64,000 nucleotides of DNA from Erythrophleum ivorense. Taxonomy: Eukaryota > Streptophyta > Magnoliopsida > Fabales > Fabaceae. Where the stretch lies: the NCBI GenBank assembly GCA_026724425.1, contig JAIUCV010000011.1, positions 3,431,501-3,495,500 on the forward strand, in the 5' to 3' direction. A program made the translations under genes and the position numbers. Every line of letters begins with the position of its first letter. Position 1 is the stretch's first letter. A model generated the notes under the pieces. The model saw only the letters and a list, made by a program, of their open reading frames with translations, had not been told where the DNA came from and ran no database searches. Of this stretch, positions 48,028-61,900 are shown piece after piece.

Positions 48028-48694
48028 TAAGGTGTTCATTGGCCCAATATACCTTATAGGTCAACTCTAGTCCGATCTAATCAGATCGGGTCGAGTTGGA
48101 CAAAAAATATAAATGAACAAAATTTTAAACAAAACTATATCAAGTCGAACCAGGTCACTGGTAAAGGAATGTTCTGTCTAACTTGCCTTAATAATTTTTT
48201 TTTTAATTATTAATATCTTGTCATCTTATATATAATTCTTATTTCATTCGATTCTTTCTACATATTGTGATTTTTATTATCTACATAAACATTTCCTGCT
48301 TCTTAATTGTTTTCATCATTAATGTGTATGCTTCCTGACATTTCTTTTGTTGAATAATGAAAATACACATATTTACTTAAAGTTAATTATACTAGTATAA
48401 TTTATATTTTATTTGATAATACTAGACCATTTTTTTATTAATAAAAATATAATAGTTCTAAAGGTTTATTGTTTTGAAATATATACCTATAAGTCTGTAA
48501 AAAGATATTTTTATATTACAAGTATCAATTTATTTAAAAAAAATCCAGGTGCCCTTAACCCGCCTTAGCTCAACATAAAATCAGACTTATTCGGGTTAAG
48601 CTAGGTTATGGACATAAAAACAAACTCGATATTTTAATCAAGTAAGACATTAGGCCTACTAGATGTTTGGCTTGACCTGCCATGTACAGCCCTA
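48028..48694. mobile_element. Non-autonomous hAT-type element with 8-bp target duplication
   Basis: A 667-bp unit flanked on both sides by CGTTTATC (48020-48027 and 48695-48702). Termini are TAAGGTGTTCATTGG at the left and, in reverse complement, TAGGGCTGTACATGG at the right: imperfect short inverted repeats resembling the TAGGGNTG-type ends of hAT transposons, which make 8-bp duplications. The interior has no transposase frame. It is therefore a deletion derivative or MITE mobilised by an unseen hAT element. Confidence 0.78.
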
Positions 48695-48702
48695 CGTTTA
48701 TC

Positions 48703-51700
48703 ACGTACAAAAGCAAGTATAAAAAGAAAAAGTACTTTTTAAGAGAGAATGTGGAAGTGAAAGGGAAAGTTGGGAAAGGTGCAATGTGAATTAAAGGGAG
48801 AACTAAAAATGATTGTTTGATCTTTACTCAAAAGTAAATTATAGTATGCTTATTTGATAAGGAAATAAAGATAATAAATGAAATGAAATGGCATAATCTA
48901 TGCTATCTTCTTCTTCTTCTTTTTTCCAAAAAAAGTCATCCCCAGAAGACACAGAACTATGTTATATGTCAAGAGTCTAAACAACATTTTTAACATTGCT
49001 GATAAACTTGTATTGAAAAAAATTTAGTATGTTTAAAAGGTTTAAAGAGAAGATATACCATCATCTTAATCTTAGTATTCTGAATGTCAAACAATATTAA
49101 AAATGTTTATGTTTAAGACTATGGGTATCATTCCAAATCCTATTGTGTCAAAGAATGACATTAATTTAAATAATATCTCATACTAATACTATTAAAAAAT
49201 CATGAAAATCTCACGTTATATTCCTTTTAAATTTTATGAACTTTTATAAAAATATATTTGCATTATTTCTGTGTGACAAATTTCAATTAACATACTGAGC
49301 ATTGATAATTTTTATAAAATTATTATTATTATTATTATTGTCTGAATTTTTATAAAATTACGTCTATGGGAATTTCAAAATTTCCGGGGCATGACCTTTG
49401 ACCTTTGGGAGTAGAAATAGGGTCGTCCACACAGTCAGTGAACAAATTTTGAGTTATTGGTCTTTGCAATATGAGAACTCCAACGAGCTCCAAATTCCAT
49501 GCGTCAACGTCCAAGTGATGGATGGATTTGTGAAAGGAACTCATCATGACATACATATACATATGGTTCCAATTTCAGCTTGAAGATTTCCTTGTTCGGT
49601 CGGTGCTTCAATATCTCGGAGACTTCCACCATATCCTATCCATTATGGCAGTTGTTGCACACACCGAAGCACCCAAAACAAGCGGGGCACTCGCCCATCA
49701 ATCATGCGTAAAACGTGGATGGGTTTTTTTTGTTTTTATTTATTTATTTTTGTGTGTGCAGTTTCATGTTATAAAATAAAAAAAGTATATACAATTATTT
49801 ATATTAAATTCTTTAATTATAATATGATAAGTGTATTTAATAATATTATAATAAATATATAATTTTTATGAATAATTATATAAATTTTTAATTAAATCAT
49901 ACATTCATTATGTTATTATTAAAAGACCATATATTTATTATATTTTAATTAAAAAAACTTGAAAGCAAAAATATAACCAACTATACCTAAATTTAATCCT
50001 AAAAGAATTACGCCCAAAAAAAAAATCTCCTATTTAGGGGCCAAACTGTTCCTAACAGAGAATTTAGAATTAAAAAGTGGACAAATAGTGTAGTGACATT
50101 ATAATTAGTTGGTACAAGGCTTACTCGGCATGTCCGTTCAGATGGATTTTTTTGGGATTATATATTATATAGTTTTGAATTAAATTTAGCTTTTGTGTTG
50201 CGTTTAGGTTCTGCTTTCTATTAATTTTATAGTAATAACCTAAGAAGGTTTTCAGATTTTACACCCCAAAAAAATTTCTAAGATAATTTTAGGGGTGAAT
50301 TTCTTTATATTGATTTAATGTATTTAAAATTTATTTATAAAATGCTTTCAAAGTTCTAAAACCAACCTGATGGTCTAAAATTCAAAATTGAATATATTTT
50401 TCTTCAGACATGGATGACCGGTCTAAGTCTAGCTCAAATTTTTAAAAAAATTATATTTAAGTGTAATAAATATACAATTCCGAATTTTGAAGATAGTTTA
50501 ATATTTAGATCTATCTATTATTTTAAATAAAAACTAAAAAAATAAATTTTTATGTTTTTACTATCAAACTTTTTAATAAAAATACAATAAAGAAATATTT
50601 TTTTAACAACTTAACACTACATAATTGAGTCTTTTAAAATAAAATTATATATCATACTTTTATTAAAGATTTGATAACAAAAACCTAAATAATTTTACCT
50701 GACTCCAATTTATACAATTTTTAATATTAAAATTAATTTATTTAATAAAATAACGTTTTATATAGTAACATACTAAATTAAAATTATACTTGACATACGG
50801 GAAATTGAAAGAAAAAAAAAAGAGTAAGTGAGATAAAAGATAATATATATATCTTTATTTAAAAAAATAAATACTATTGAATACGAATAATAATGACATA
50901 ATATATAAACTTTGGCGGTGCAAATTAAGAGAAAATATAAACTTTATTCCCTCAGAAAATTTAGCATTTTCCCTCGCATCTATATGTAATTCTAAGATGA
51001 CAACTAAGGAGAAGAATCAGAATGTTTACGAACACACAACTGTGCATGAATTTTATGGTCCAAGCAATAACTATAGAGACGAAAACCCAACCATAAGACT
51101 TCGCACTTTCTGATTCAAAAGATTAAGTCCCCAGGCAAGCAATTACAACCCCGCTTCTCACTTTGAAACTGCAAAATAATATTTAAGCTTCTGTTTTTGC
51201 ACTTGAATAAAAAGCAAGCATTCACATCGCATCCAATAAGCCTATAATAAATATAAAATAGACCAATGTGAAATGGAGAAAGAAAATGAGAAGGGACTAG
51301 AACTGTAATCTTAACTTATTCTCAAAAAAGTTGTGCTGCTCAGAGCTTTACATCGCGTCGAAGTTTGGATCACGCTACATATTATAAGATGATTGAGAGA
51401 TAACAAAGTAAACCATTAAAAAAAATTAAATGAGATGCTTTGAATAAAAAATAAATTGATGTCGGACACAGCAAGAAGTCGGTGTAACTTACCTATATTA
51501 TTTTAACTAACTTAATTAGCACTAATTTAAAAATGCGATAAAAAATCACGTTGACATAAAATCTTTATTATCTTATTTCACATCAAACGTAGTTTTAAGA
51601 TATACACTACGTTTTCAACCATGTTATTATTCGTTTGGAAATAGTAACATAAAATGTATATGATATAATTAATTGTATTGTTATTTGTAAATATTATATA

Positions 51701-52064
51701 CATGTCATATTATTATCATAAAATTATTAATTTATTATATTTTAAGTAAAAAATTTAACAATAAAAATATAAGTAACTTATATATAAATATGTTCTTTTA
51801 ATAAATTGGACGAGTTAGACGGGGATCATTTATCTGTCACCGTCTTTTATGCAAAGCATTCCTACATATTTTAAAAAAGTATTCCCATGCATTGGATCGC
51901 GCGATATAAAAGCTGGTCCACGCGTCCTGGTGGCGCATCAACAAGAAACTCGCGATAAAATTTAACGGTATTTGAAAATTATGTCTAAAGTATACAATTT
52001 TTTTTTTAATTAAATGGTGTTTACACATGTCTCCCTTTTGTAAACTATAAGTACATTTAAACTA
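48703..52064. other. AT-rich intergenic DNA, no gene seen
   Basis: Contains a short (TTA)n run near 49321-49340 and many poly-A/T tracts. A slightly more GC-balanced island at about 49370-49720 has open frames on both strands, but none with recognisable motifs. Confidence 0.5.
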
Positions 52065-52520
52065 GAGTTTTATTTTGATCTTTTATAGATAATATATATT
52101 TTTTAATTTAATTTGGTTTCTTACAAATTTATTTTTTTAATTTAATCATTCATGAATTAGATATTTTTTTTAATTTGATTCCTTATAAAATTATTTTTTA
52201 ATTTATTTTCTTATATATAAATATTTTTAATTTAATTTATCATAAATAAAATTATTATCAATACTATTTTTCTTTAACCTATTGTTAATGAAATAAATAA
52301 TCAATCTATTTGTTATATAATGGTGACAAAGAGATAGTTCATTAAAAATATTTTATATATTATTATATTTATTAATTTTATATACAATAGATTGACATAA
52401 TAATATTATTGATAACATTTTATTTGTAACAAATTAAATCAAGAAATGTTTTTAGTAGATAACTAAATTAAAAAATATTCTATATATAAGGCATTAAATG
52501 GAAAAAGAATACTCTATGTT
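52065..52520. repeat. Fold-back element, copy 1
   Basis: AT-rich arms (left: ...CTTATATATAAATATTTTTAATTTAATTTATCATAAATAAAAT...; right the reverse complement, ...AAATTAAAAAATATTCTATATATAAGGCATTAAAT) surround a central inverted segment near 52260-52400. The arms are unequal in length. It resembles the element at 53412-53926 and is probably the same family. Class unassigned. Confidence 0.45.
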
Positions 52521-53411
52521 TGAAGGACCTAGTAAATTTTAGTCATTATATTTATTTTAATTAAAATATCTCTAGATTAATTATAAAATATAACAAGCAT
52601 TAAGTTATATTTGGCTAATATAAAAGGGTGAATTTTTTAAATTTAGTAAATTGTAAGAGTATTTTATAAAAAATAAATTATTAAAAAAATATTATAAAAC
52701 AGTATTTTAAGATTAAATAATTTGAAGATAATAATTTAATTTGAAAAATAATATTTGTATAAAATATATATCCATAAATATAAACATTGTCATAAATTTA
52801 ATAAATTTTTAACATAAAATAAATAATATTAAAATAAATGTTTAAAATATTATTTTAAACTAATAAATTTTTTAGTATTTTAATAACTTGTTACCTTCAG
52901 CAAGATAAGTGTATAATCTAAAATAAAAAATTGTGCAATTTAAACATTTTTTAAAGGGAGTAATCTTATCAAAAAATTTAATGCCGCTAATAAGGAATAC
53001 AATTCTTTATTTTAGGGGCACCAATGAATTTTAATATGTGGGGCTTGAATTTTCCCCCCTGGTTCGTACTAAACCTCTCTTTTCTTTTTTGCTTTCCCCA
53101 AAATATTCTCTCAATAACAAAGGTGACTTTGATGTCCACCCAATTGTAGCCATTTGTTTATTGACGTGGACATTCATATGGGTGTCAATTCAGCTACTCT
53201 TTGCGTAAAGAAAGTGGGTACTTCACTTTAGAATGAATTTGTATAAACCAAAGATGGAGTGACGCCAAATATACTGCCTTTTGATCTTTGTCTTGACTTG
53301 AATTGAACGTTTATTGGTTATATTACATCTTTCAATTCTTCTTCTTTTATTTTTCCTTTTTTATTATTGATTTATTATATTATTATTCTTATAACTATTT
53401 TTTACGAAGTA

Positions 53412-53926
53412 AAATCTTATTTTAGTTTCTTATAAATAGAATATTTTTTAAATTAAATTTTTATAAAATTAACTTATTCATTTGGTTCTTCAATAATGAA
53501 TGTTTCTCAATTTGGTCTTTAATAAAATTATTTTTTAAATTTAATTTCTCATATATAAATATTTTTTAATTTAGTTTAACATAAATAAAATAATTATAAA
53601 AATTTCTTTTTCTATCAATCTATTATAAATGAAATTAACAGATATAATAACATGTAATATATTTTTTATAAATTATAAATAATATTATTTTATCAATTTA
53701 TTATTAATTTCATTTATAATAGATTGATAACAAATATTATGGATAATAATTTTATTTGTGAATAATTAAATAAAAAAATGCTCAAATATGAGGGATTAAA
53801 TTGGAAAAGTAATCTTATAAGGGATTTGATTAAAAAAAATATTATTTATGAGAAATTAAATTTAAAAAATAATTTTATAAAAGACTAAATTAAAAAATAT
53901 CTTATTTATAAAAAATCAAAATAAGT
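53412..53926. repeat. Fold-back element, copy 2
   Basis: Long inverted arms: the left end AAATCTTATTTTAGTTTCTT and the following ATAAATAGAATATTTTTTAA are matched in reverse complement by the right end TTAAAAAATATCTTATTTAT plus AAAAAATCAAAATAAG. Pairing continues inward with mismatches to a centre near 53660. No coding capacity, so a MITE or foldback transposon is likely. Confidence 0.58.
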
Positions 53927-56900
53927 AGTTGCCGTCACAATTATATCAAACTCAATTACATTTTTTTTAACCACGTACAAGCAAACCAAAAATAGTTAAC
54001 GCTGATGTTGATCATACCTGCAAAATATCAATATACTTGACATACACTCATATCTACCAATGTAGGAATTAAACACCGCTCTGGTTGGTGGAACCTAATC
54101 GCAACAAAAACTACTTCATATGTTCATACACATGCAACAAGCAACTCGATTACATGTTTAATTTTTTTTTTGGCAAAAACAAAAAACAAGTGTATGGAAC
54201 GTAAATAATAATGCAAACTTTATAAAACAACTAAAAAAACCCATTTCTTTTTAATGGGACTGCTGCCAACGGGCGAAATTGCAAATAATGCAAAAATATC
54301 AAAGGGAACGGGTCAAGCACGTCTAACTTCTTATACTTAATTTGAATGTACAAAGATAATAAATAGTGTGTCAATTAAATTTACGGTTTGACACATTCCC
54401 TTTAGTAAAAACTTATTAGTTCATTACACTCATTGTGTAACTATTGTTCAAAATTAAGTAAATAAAAATGATAATTAAGAAAGTTATCCCCAATGAGCAT
54501 AACTTGCTTGTGGGATGAGAATAGTTAAAGATAAATATAATTCATGTTAATAAATTCAAAAGGTCAAAAGGTACATTTTTTTTAATGTAAGATTATGCGA
54601 ATTTTATTTTTCTCTACTTAAAATTTTAATCATTGATCTTTCAAATTTTCAATTTTGTACAACTTATATTTTTGTTCTAAAACTTTGACATTGAGTCCTA
54701 CATAAACTAATATCTACTTCACTATAAATTAATCTTTATTGGCCTTTATTTCATATGAAAACTCAGAAATGATATTGTTCACAACGTGGCCAAAGCATAT
54801 CTAATTATCTAAATCCATCATATTAATACGAGTCTTCATGTCAACTCATTTGCATAGAGAAATATAGAAGCTTCTTCGTCCATTCCTCCCCAGACACACC
54901 TCTTTAACCACACGTGCCATTGCTTTAACCCTTTCGAGTTTGGCTGACCAGTTATTCCCTGAAAATTCCCAACGAGAAGAAGGACTCGTCTTCCAAAATT
55001 ATCAGGAATTAGCATTTGGAAGACATCAAAGTCCACTCCAAATTGATTATCTTACTTAAGACTATTAGAAAAGTCATCTCTTGAATTTCCATGACTGACT
55101 TCATCCTTTCTTCCTACTAACCTATCAACTTTGACTTCTCTTCCTGAATCACAAGTTATGTCAGATGTTCAATGAAGCCTCTGCAAAAAAGGATAAGGTA
55201 GTGATAAAAAAGGATATCAATCTGCTTACCTCTACCTTTAGATTCTTCATTATTAACTGCTTAGTCACCGGAGAGAAGGCCACTTGGTTGGAGAAGTACA
55301 AAAGCAAATTCCGCTACAAACTACTCTGATATATATATATATATATATATATCTCGTAATCTTACTTAGTTTTCCCTTATCTTTATTCTTGTACCAAAGA
55401 AAAAAAAGACATATCAATTAAGTTTTTATGTATATTTTTATTATCCGACGTCATTCGAAAATGCCATGTGACTAAACTTCTAAGATTTTCCCACTTTCAA
55501 TTCCTAGTTGCAGAAGGAGCTCGAAACAAAGCTTCTTTGATGAATCAAACTCAACAAAGAAGAGGGACGAAATTGTGCGAAACTCAGTTTTGGGCGAAAA
55601 GTATGACAAATTTCAGATTATTAATGCTTTTCTACTGCACATTGTTATCCCAAACAGCACAATCACAAAATTCCTAAGGTTTTGGTCAAGTCAACAAAAA
55701 TAAAAAATAAATAAAATTTTCGATCTGCACGAACTGTTTATCTCCGTCACCCACTTTGTTTGACCGTCTTTACGAAGAGCCCTGGCATCATTGGCCAATC
55801 CATTCGCTTAGGCCATATCAAATTTCACATCAACCACCATTGTTCCTTCCGTCAACCTTTCAGCTCTTATGCACAGATTTCGTCCCTGTACTTCGTCGAC
55901 CTTCGTTCACCAATGGAATCTTATTTCGTACTCATTCTCCAATTAGGGATTAAGAATGGAGAAATATTATAGATTTTGGTGATATGACGTTTTGTATAAT
56001 ATGAGGTAATAAGAATATCCTAAAAGTGAGTTGGCATGTCACTATTTTAAATAAAAAATAATATTATCTAATATCTTTGACTCAAGTAGTATTTTTATGT
56101 TAAGAGACGGAATGAATTTGAATTTAATCTCTATCTCATCTCTTTTTCTCTTCTAAAGGCATCATGACTTTTTTGTGATAGAAAAGAGAATTTTAATGAA
56201 AATGAGTAAGTTATACAAAACTAAAAATTTAGAGAATCGATATTCAATTTTTTAAATTGAGAGATATAAATCACAGGTCATCCTAAGTTAAAAAAGATTT
56301 AGTGGATTTTAATCAATTTAAAATAAGAAATTAAAAAATATCTGAAGTGTACATCATTCCCGATTTTTGGTTTCAATTACAACAATTGATCAGTCAAGGC
56401 CAACGACAATGAACACTTCCAACTGCATTTTTATAAACAAATTTGACAGATACATGCATTTGTTTATTTCCACTTTTTAATTTTTAATATGTCCCTATTT
56501 AACAAATGACCAATTGTCAAAAAACTCATTAAAAAATATAATGAGTTAATCATTGAGCTTATGATTAATTAATTACCAAGTTTACGTAACTACAAATGAG
56601 GGATAATAAAAAATTTCAATAGTTATGAAAATTATTGCCCAAGATAAATTTTCATTTCAAGGCATAATTTATTATTTAAATGATCGTCAGATAACATTTT
56701 GACCGCAATCTAAAAAAAAATATCAGAGGGTGAAAGCAACTACTCACAGGTACATGAAGTACAAATCTCAAGTAATCAACCCAAGCGCATTATATATTTT
56801 CTTATGAATATAAATGGCTGAGTCTTTTATTCACCTAATGTATGGACTTTGATTGCATTATAATTATAATGTATTCCATATTTTAATAATTAAGCAAAGG

Positions 56901-58244
56901 AATTTTATAAAATAAGCATATCAATCTGTGGATTAATCAAAATGATGAAGGCTGTTGAAATTAAGAAATTCAGTTGGTGATAAAAAGTCGCTATTGGATG
57001 CCGCGAGACAGAAGAGTTAGAGCAGAATGCAACAAGGCTTGCCCGTTCAAAGTAAGCCTCCGAAAAGTGATGGTAAACATAAGAAGACAAACCAAGGAAG
57101 CCGCACGGACGTGTTACACGTTGTTTCAACCAAAGGTTTTAAAATTAGAAAAAAAAGTTATATATAATTTTTTTATTATTAAGATTTTTAATTGAAATAT
57201 AATGAGTGAATGATTTTTTAATAATAGAATGACAAATATACAATTTTTATAATTTAGAATCACATTATTTACTTTTGTTAGAAAAATCTGTTACGCATAT
57301 TATAATTTTATTGAAAAATTTAATAACAAAAATATTAGAAATTGCACCTAAATGTAATTCTTAATATTATTGGTAAGCTATTTAATTTTAATTATTGGCT
57401 AAAAAAAGTTACCAAGTGATAATTTAAAAATTTGTTACAAGGGTGCTAGAAACTAAGAAATGGGAGTATTCATTCAAATAAACATCTTAATTAATATGTT
57501 TGTTTTGATATTGCAATTAATCTTTTTTGGTTTATTTAAAACAAACATTTAGATTAAAAAAATTACTATGAAATTCTTACGTTATAACTCGTAATGATAT
57601 GGTTAAAAAAACCTGTAATAATATAACCATTCATGCGCTGTCAAAGTTCAAACCGTATTTTTTTGAAAATATTACAGAGTAAAAATTTAAATACTTTCGG
57701 TTAACTATACACGTCTCAAACTACAAAATTATACTAACAACTTTATTCGAACTTTATTTTTGCAAAGCCATTTTCGATAACACGTAATTGTAGAAGGGTC
57801 AATCACCGTTCATTTGGGCATTCAATGCTGCTCCAATGTACAATGACCCCGCTTTTTGACCTTAATTACAGAATCAGCCACTACTTGTTACCTGAGTTAG
57901 TTGGGACCCACAGCGATTCCATTTTTTAAAAAAATTTTAAATACCCTTAAAATATTATATTACTTATATTTTATCTGATTAAAAAATTTTAAATTAGGCT
58001 AAATAAAATTTAGCTATTAATAAATAATATTAAATTACATAATTAAAATTTACATTTAATTATCTATTATTTTATTATTATATAAGTAAAATGTTATATA
58101 AGATTTGTATTCTATTACCCATTATAAAAAATTTATTTTATTAATAAATGATTCTTATTTTATTTAATTTAAATTGTTTTATTAAAAAATATAAATAATA
58201 TAACATAACATTCGTAAGAATATTTAAGAAAATTTCTTCCTCCT
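53927..58244. other. Intergenic DNA, no supported gene
   Basis: Includes an (AT)n microsatellite at about 55328-55352 and stretches of better base balance at 54.8-55.9 kb and 57.0-57.1 kb. None of their open frames shows a recognisable domain or exon structure. Confidence 0.5.
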
Positions 58245-58272
58245 TATAAATTAACCCTGTTTCCTAGGGTTT
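58245..58272 (+). promoter_or_regulatory. Likely LPA1-like core promoter: TATA box and telo-box
   Basis: TATAAAT at 58245-58251 precedes TAGGGTTT at 58265-58272 (telo-box, AAACCCTA in reverse), which is frequent near start sites of plant genes expressed in dividing cells. The GC content rises from here into the leader exon. Motif-based, not tested. Confidence 0.45.
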
Positions 58273-58386
58273 CATTCGTTAGCGTGGCGTTTCGTGGCAG
58301 TTGAAATTCTTGCACAGTCGAAAGGCGAAATCCGTCATTTCAGGCCCTGGTAATTTTATACGTGGAGTGAGAAGCTCTAAAGCGGG

Positions 58387-58900
58387 GTAAGAGAGAACTG
58401 GATGAACCCAGCTATAGATCAGAAGAATGCCGAGATCGCCTTTCAAAAACAAACCAGCCCTTCAAAATGGCGGATCGTAACGCTGTTCAAGCCCTGGTGT
58501 CTTCTCTCTGATCCTTCCACGCGGTTCGTTTCTCGGCGCTTCTTTTACTCATCGGAATCGGTTGATCTCCCCTTAGGATTTTATTTGCTTAATCCTAAAT
58601 CTTTTTCTGGTCGCATTGTTTCTTTTCATTTGCCGTCTCCAGAACGTCACATTGCGGTTACGTCTCCGCGCTTTCAGATTTTTTTTTTCATTTAGCTTTC
58701 TCTGTAAATTTTCCCGGGATTCTGTTTAGAACGTGTTCCTATGGGCCCTCGACGCATAAATGTCGTGGACATTTTAAGTTCTGTATTTTTCTTATATCAG
58801 TCAATGTCTTTCGCTGGCAGTGGAAGTTAATGTTGGTTTTTCATTAATCTTATCGTGCCTGTGATCCCCTTCTGAATGTTTGTGCAATACGAATGTGTAG
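58387..58900 (+). other. Probable 5'-UTR intron of the LPA1-like gene
   Basis: A donor GCGGG|GTAAGAG (58386/58387) and an acceptor ending TGTGTAG at 58900 bracket an ATG-poor leader interval that ends two bases before the start ATG (58903). Plant leader introns in this position are common. Inferred from splice signals. Confidence 0.5.
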
Positions 58901-58902
58901 GG

Positions 58903-61900
58903 ATGGCTGAGGTAGGGAAAGTGCTGTATATCGTGGTGGTTGACGAGGGTGAGCAGAAAGAGAAGGGCAAGGAGTCATTTCGGTATACACGTCCTGTTCT
59001 GCAGAGCACTTTGCAGCTTATGGGATGTAAAGCGCGACATGCCTTCAAGGTATGTCTTCTTTCAATTCAATAGTTTGGTTAATAAATATCTTTCTTTATT
59101 TATTCATGACTTTATCCGTTTCTTTTTTAGTTGATGCTGTAAAGTTTTATTATCCCTCGCTCTCTTTCATTCTATTTGAATCATTTTTGTTTATGGTGCT
59201 TTAATAATCTTCTCATTCATTAGAAGAAGATCGTGAGATTTGCGGTTTATCTACGTTTGAGGGTATTTTAACGCGGTTGATCTGGATTTTTTGTATCGTG
59301 ATTATTGTTCAGAAGGTAGACAAGTGGTTAATTTAGCCCAAATTGTCTGTAACTTTTTAGTTGTGTTACCTGACTGAATGGTCTGTTCTTGTGCCTTCCC
59401 ATTTTGTGTTCATTTAGAGCTCAATATGTTTAACATCGCGGGTATCATCATCCTGGTCCTTTCTTTTTTTATTTTGAAAATGCAAATGTTTCCTGACCTT
59501 TTATGTTGCCCTTCTTATGTTTACATATTACTTGGCTCTCCTTGTTTTGTGCCTGTGGACATGATGATATAAATGTTTTGACATTGTGCTTCTTAAAGTG
59601 ATCGAAGAGTTTAGCATGCATATAAGGCTCAGCTATCTTCAATCGTCTATGCTTGTTTTGGGTATATGATTGAGTTTATGTGGTTGAGTGACTAGAATGC
59701 TCAAGTCTGATCTTTATTCAATATTGCTTCACTTCCAGTGGTCATAAAGGGTTATATTTATTCAATTGTAAAGAGAAATTTGGAAACTATAGTCTCCTGT
59801 TAAGTACTTAAGTTATTATGCTAAAGAATAGTCTGTATATGATGGCTTTTCTTTATTTAGCTGATATATTACAGTTAATCATCATTGCGCAGCATCTGTC
59901 AGTTGACTTTTATTTTAATATCTTATACGTTTTGAACTGAGTAATTGCCTCAGGAACCTTTTGATTGTTAGTTTCACATTATATTTTAAACAAATGTGAC
60001 ACATTCTGGACCTTTTGTACAAGATTTTTCTGAATGTGTTTTTCTCTTACCAGATCAGTCAAAGGGTGTTTAAACTCACAAGGAGGGAGAGTTTTACTGA
60101 TGCTTTGCCGCCTGAAGGAATTGTAATATCAGGACTTGATGCTGCTGAGGAAAATTTTGAGATAGAAGGTGGTACTTGTGCTGGTGCTGAAGCAGATGTA
60201 TGGAACCATTCACTCTCCGGGAAAGATAATAGAAGTAAGAGTGCACCATTTGAGTTGTACAAAAGGCGCACAACTGCAGTTGTTAGGAGAGAAACCTTTT
60301 TAGATATTGTCTGTGTGGCTCTGGCTGAGTACAAGTATGTGGGTCCCAACCAGAGGGCAGATCTGGTTCTAGCATGCAGGTATGACATCAATTTGCACCT
60401 TTATGAGACTATTTTGATCTGCAGTAACCTGAAAGAGAACTGGGGGAAAAAAAATCTGATTTTGGTTGCTGCTTCTGCTTTGATGCAATGGAATTTATCA
60501 AGTTTTATGGTTAAAGATAGTTTTCAGTGGCTGGTATGTTCATAGTCGAGAATAGATTTTCTTACAACCATTATGTTAGTATGATACGTTTGTAGAAACT
60601 GGCCTGGGTTATGTTAATTTGATTAGATGTATTGCTTTGGTTGTTACCTGAATTTGAAAACGTCTGTAAACATTACAGTAATAGATTTTGTGTGATTTTA
60701 TGGACTTCAGATGGACTGTCATTCATTGTCATACTTGGCGTTAAGGGGTTTAAATGTTTAATAACCATAAAAGTCCTTTTCTGGGTTATATATATCTCTT
60801 AGTTAATAAATAAAGATGCCTTTCAACAGGATAAAATGATGATGTGTTTTAGCCACTTTGGCTTATTATGATAAGCTACCGCTCATGGAAAATTGAATGG
60901 TGTATGCTAACCTGGCTTTATTTAGATGCTTGAATTTAAAACTTTGTCAGGTTCATCTAGTTCTAAATTTCTTTGAATACCTGTCTGGAATTTAAGTGAG
61001 AAGACATTTCTAACCATTAAAGTGAGACCTATACTTGGAAACGGTAATCAGCAATTCAGCATATGCATTGTTTAACATTTATGGATGTCCAAGATAGGCT
61101 GCATCCATTGACTGTCATTCCACCAAAATATGCTCTGCCTCATCTTTAAATCTGAATTTGATATTTCTGTATTCTAAATGACAGTGTTTGATTTACGTTG
61201 AATCTGGGTTACAAACTTGCAAGAAACTTGTGGAAGGGAGACTAAGATAATTTTTAAATGATTACCAAGATGATTTTATTATGGTTACCTGGTCAAAAGG
61301 TTCCCAACTCATTTCTGGTATGTGTTTTTGTTAATATTTCTTGTCTTCACTTCTGATTCTGTTTAACACACCAAAAATCTAGACAACTGAAGTTTCCTTC
61401 AAGGTTGTTTTGGAAGGAAGCTATGAAGCATGATTGCACAAACTCTTCGAAAAGAATTTGTGTGTTGCACACTGTGCAACACTTCAAAAACCACCTGTAT
61501 TCTTTAGATGTTGTATCACAATGTTCATTTTGTATTCTGTGTCCATGCTTCATAGGGACTTTTGTTCCCTTATGGGTAAACTGAATGAGGTTTAATCTGA
61601 AGTAGAGTATGCTTATATTTCTATCAAGCTATGTTTTAGTTGAATTTTATGCTTGTGATTAGCAGTGAGGTTATTATCTTCTTTTACATAGTACCATTTA
61701 CCCTCTGTTAATTATGATTATTTCTTTGGGTGCAGAATACGAGAACGAAAGGAATCTGTAACAGTGCTGTTGTGTGGCACTAGTGGCTGTGGCAAATCCA
61801 CTTTGTCTGCATTGCTGGTATCTTTGCATTGAGAAGTAGTTGTCTTTTAGCAATTACAAATATGTAGTGCCAGTTTTACTTATTATGTGGTAGGATATTT

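Noticed and set aside
49350..49779. GC-richer island with open frames on both strands
   Set aside because: Translations match no family I recognise and there is no exon structure. Treated as unannotated intergenic DNA.
54836..55036. Minus-strand open frame with plausible amino-acid composition
   Set aside because: No known motif, no splice-bounded continuation and no support from neighbours. Likely chance.
55165..55329. A 54-codon ATG-to-stop ORF with balanced codons in otherwise AT-rich DNA
   Set aside because: No recognisable domain, no flanking exons in frame, and it ends in a microsatellite. It might be an exon fragment but I cannot support a gene.
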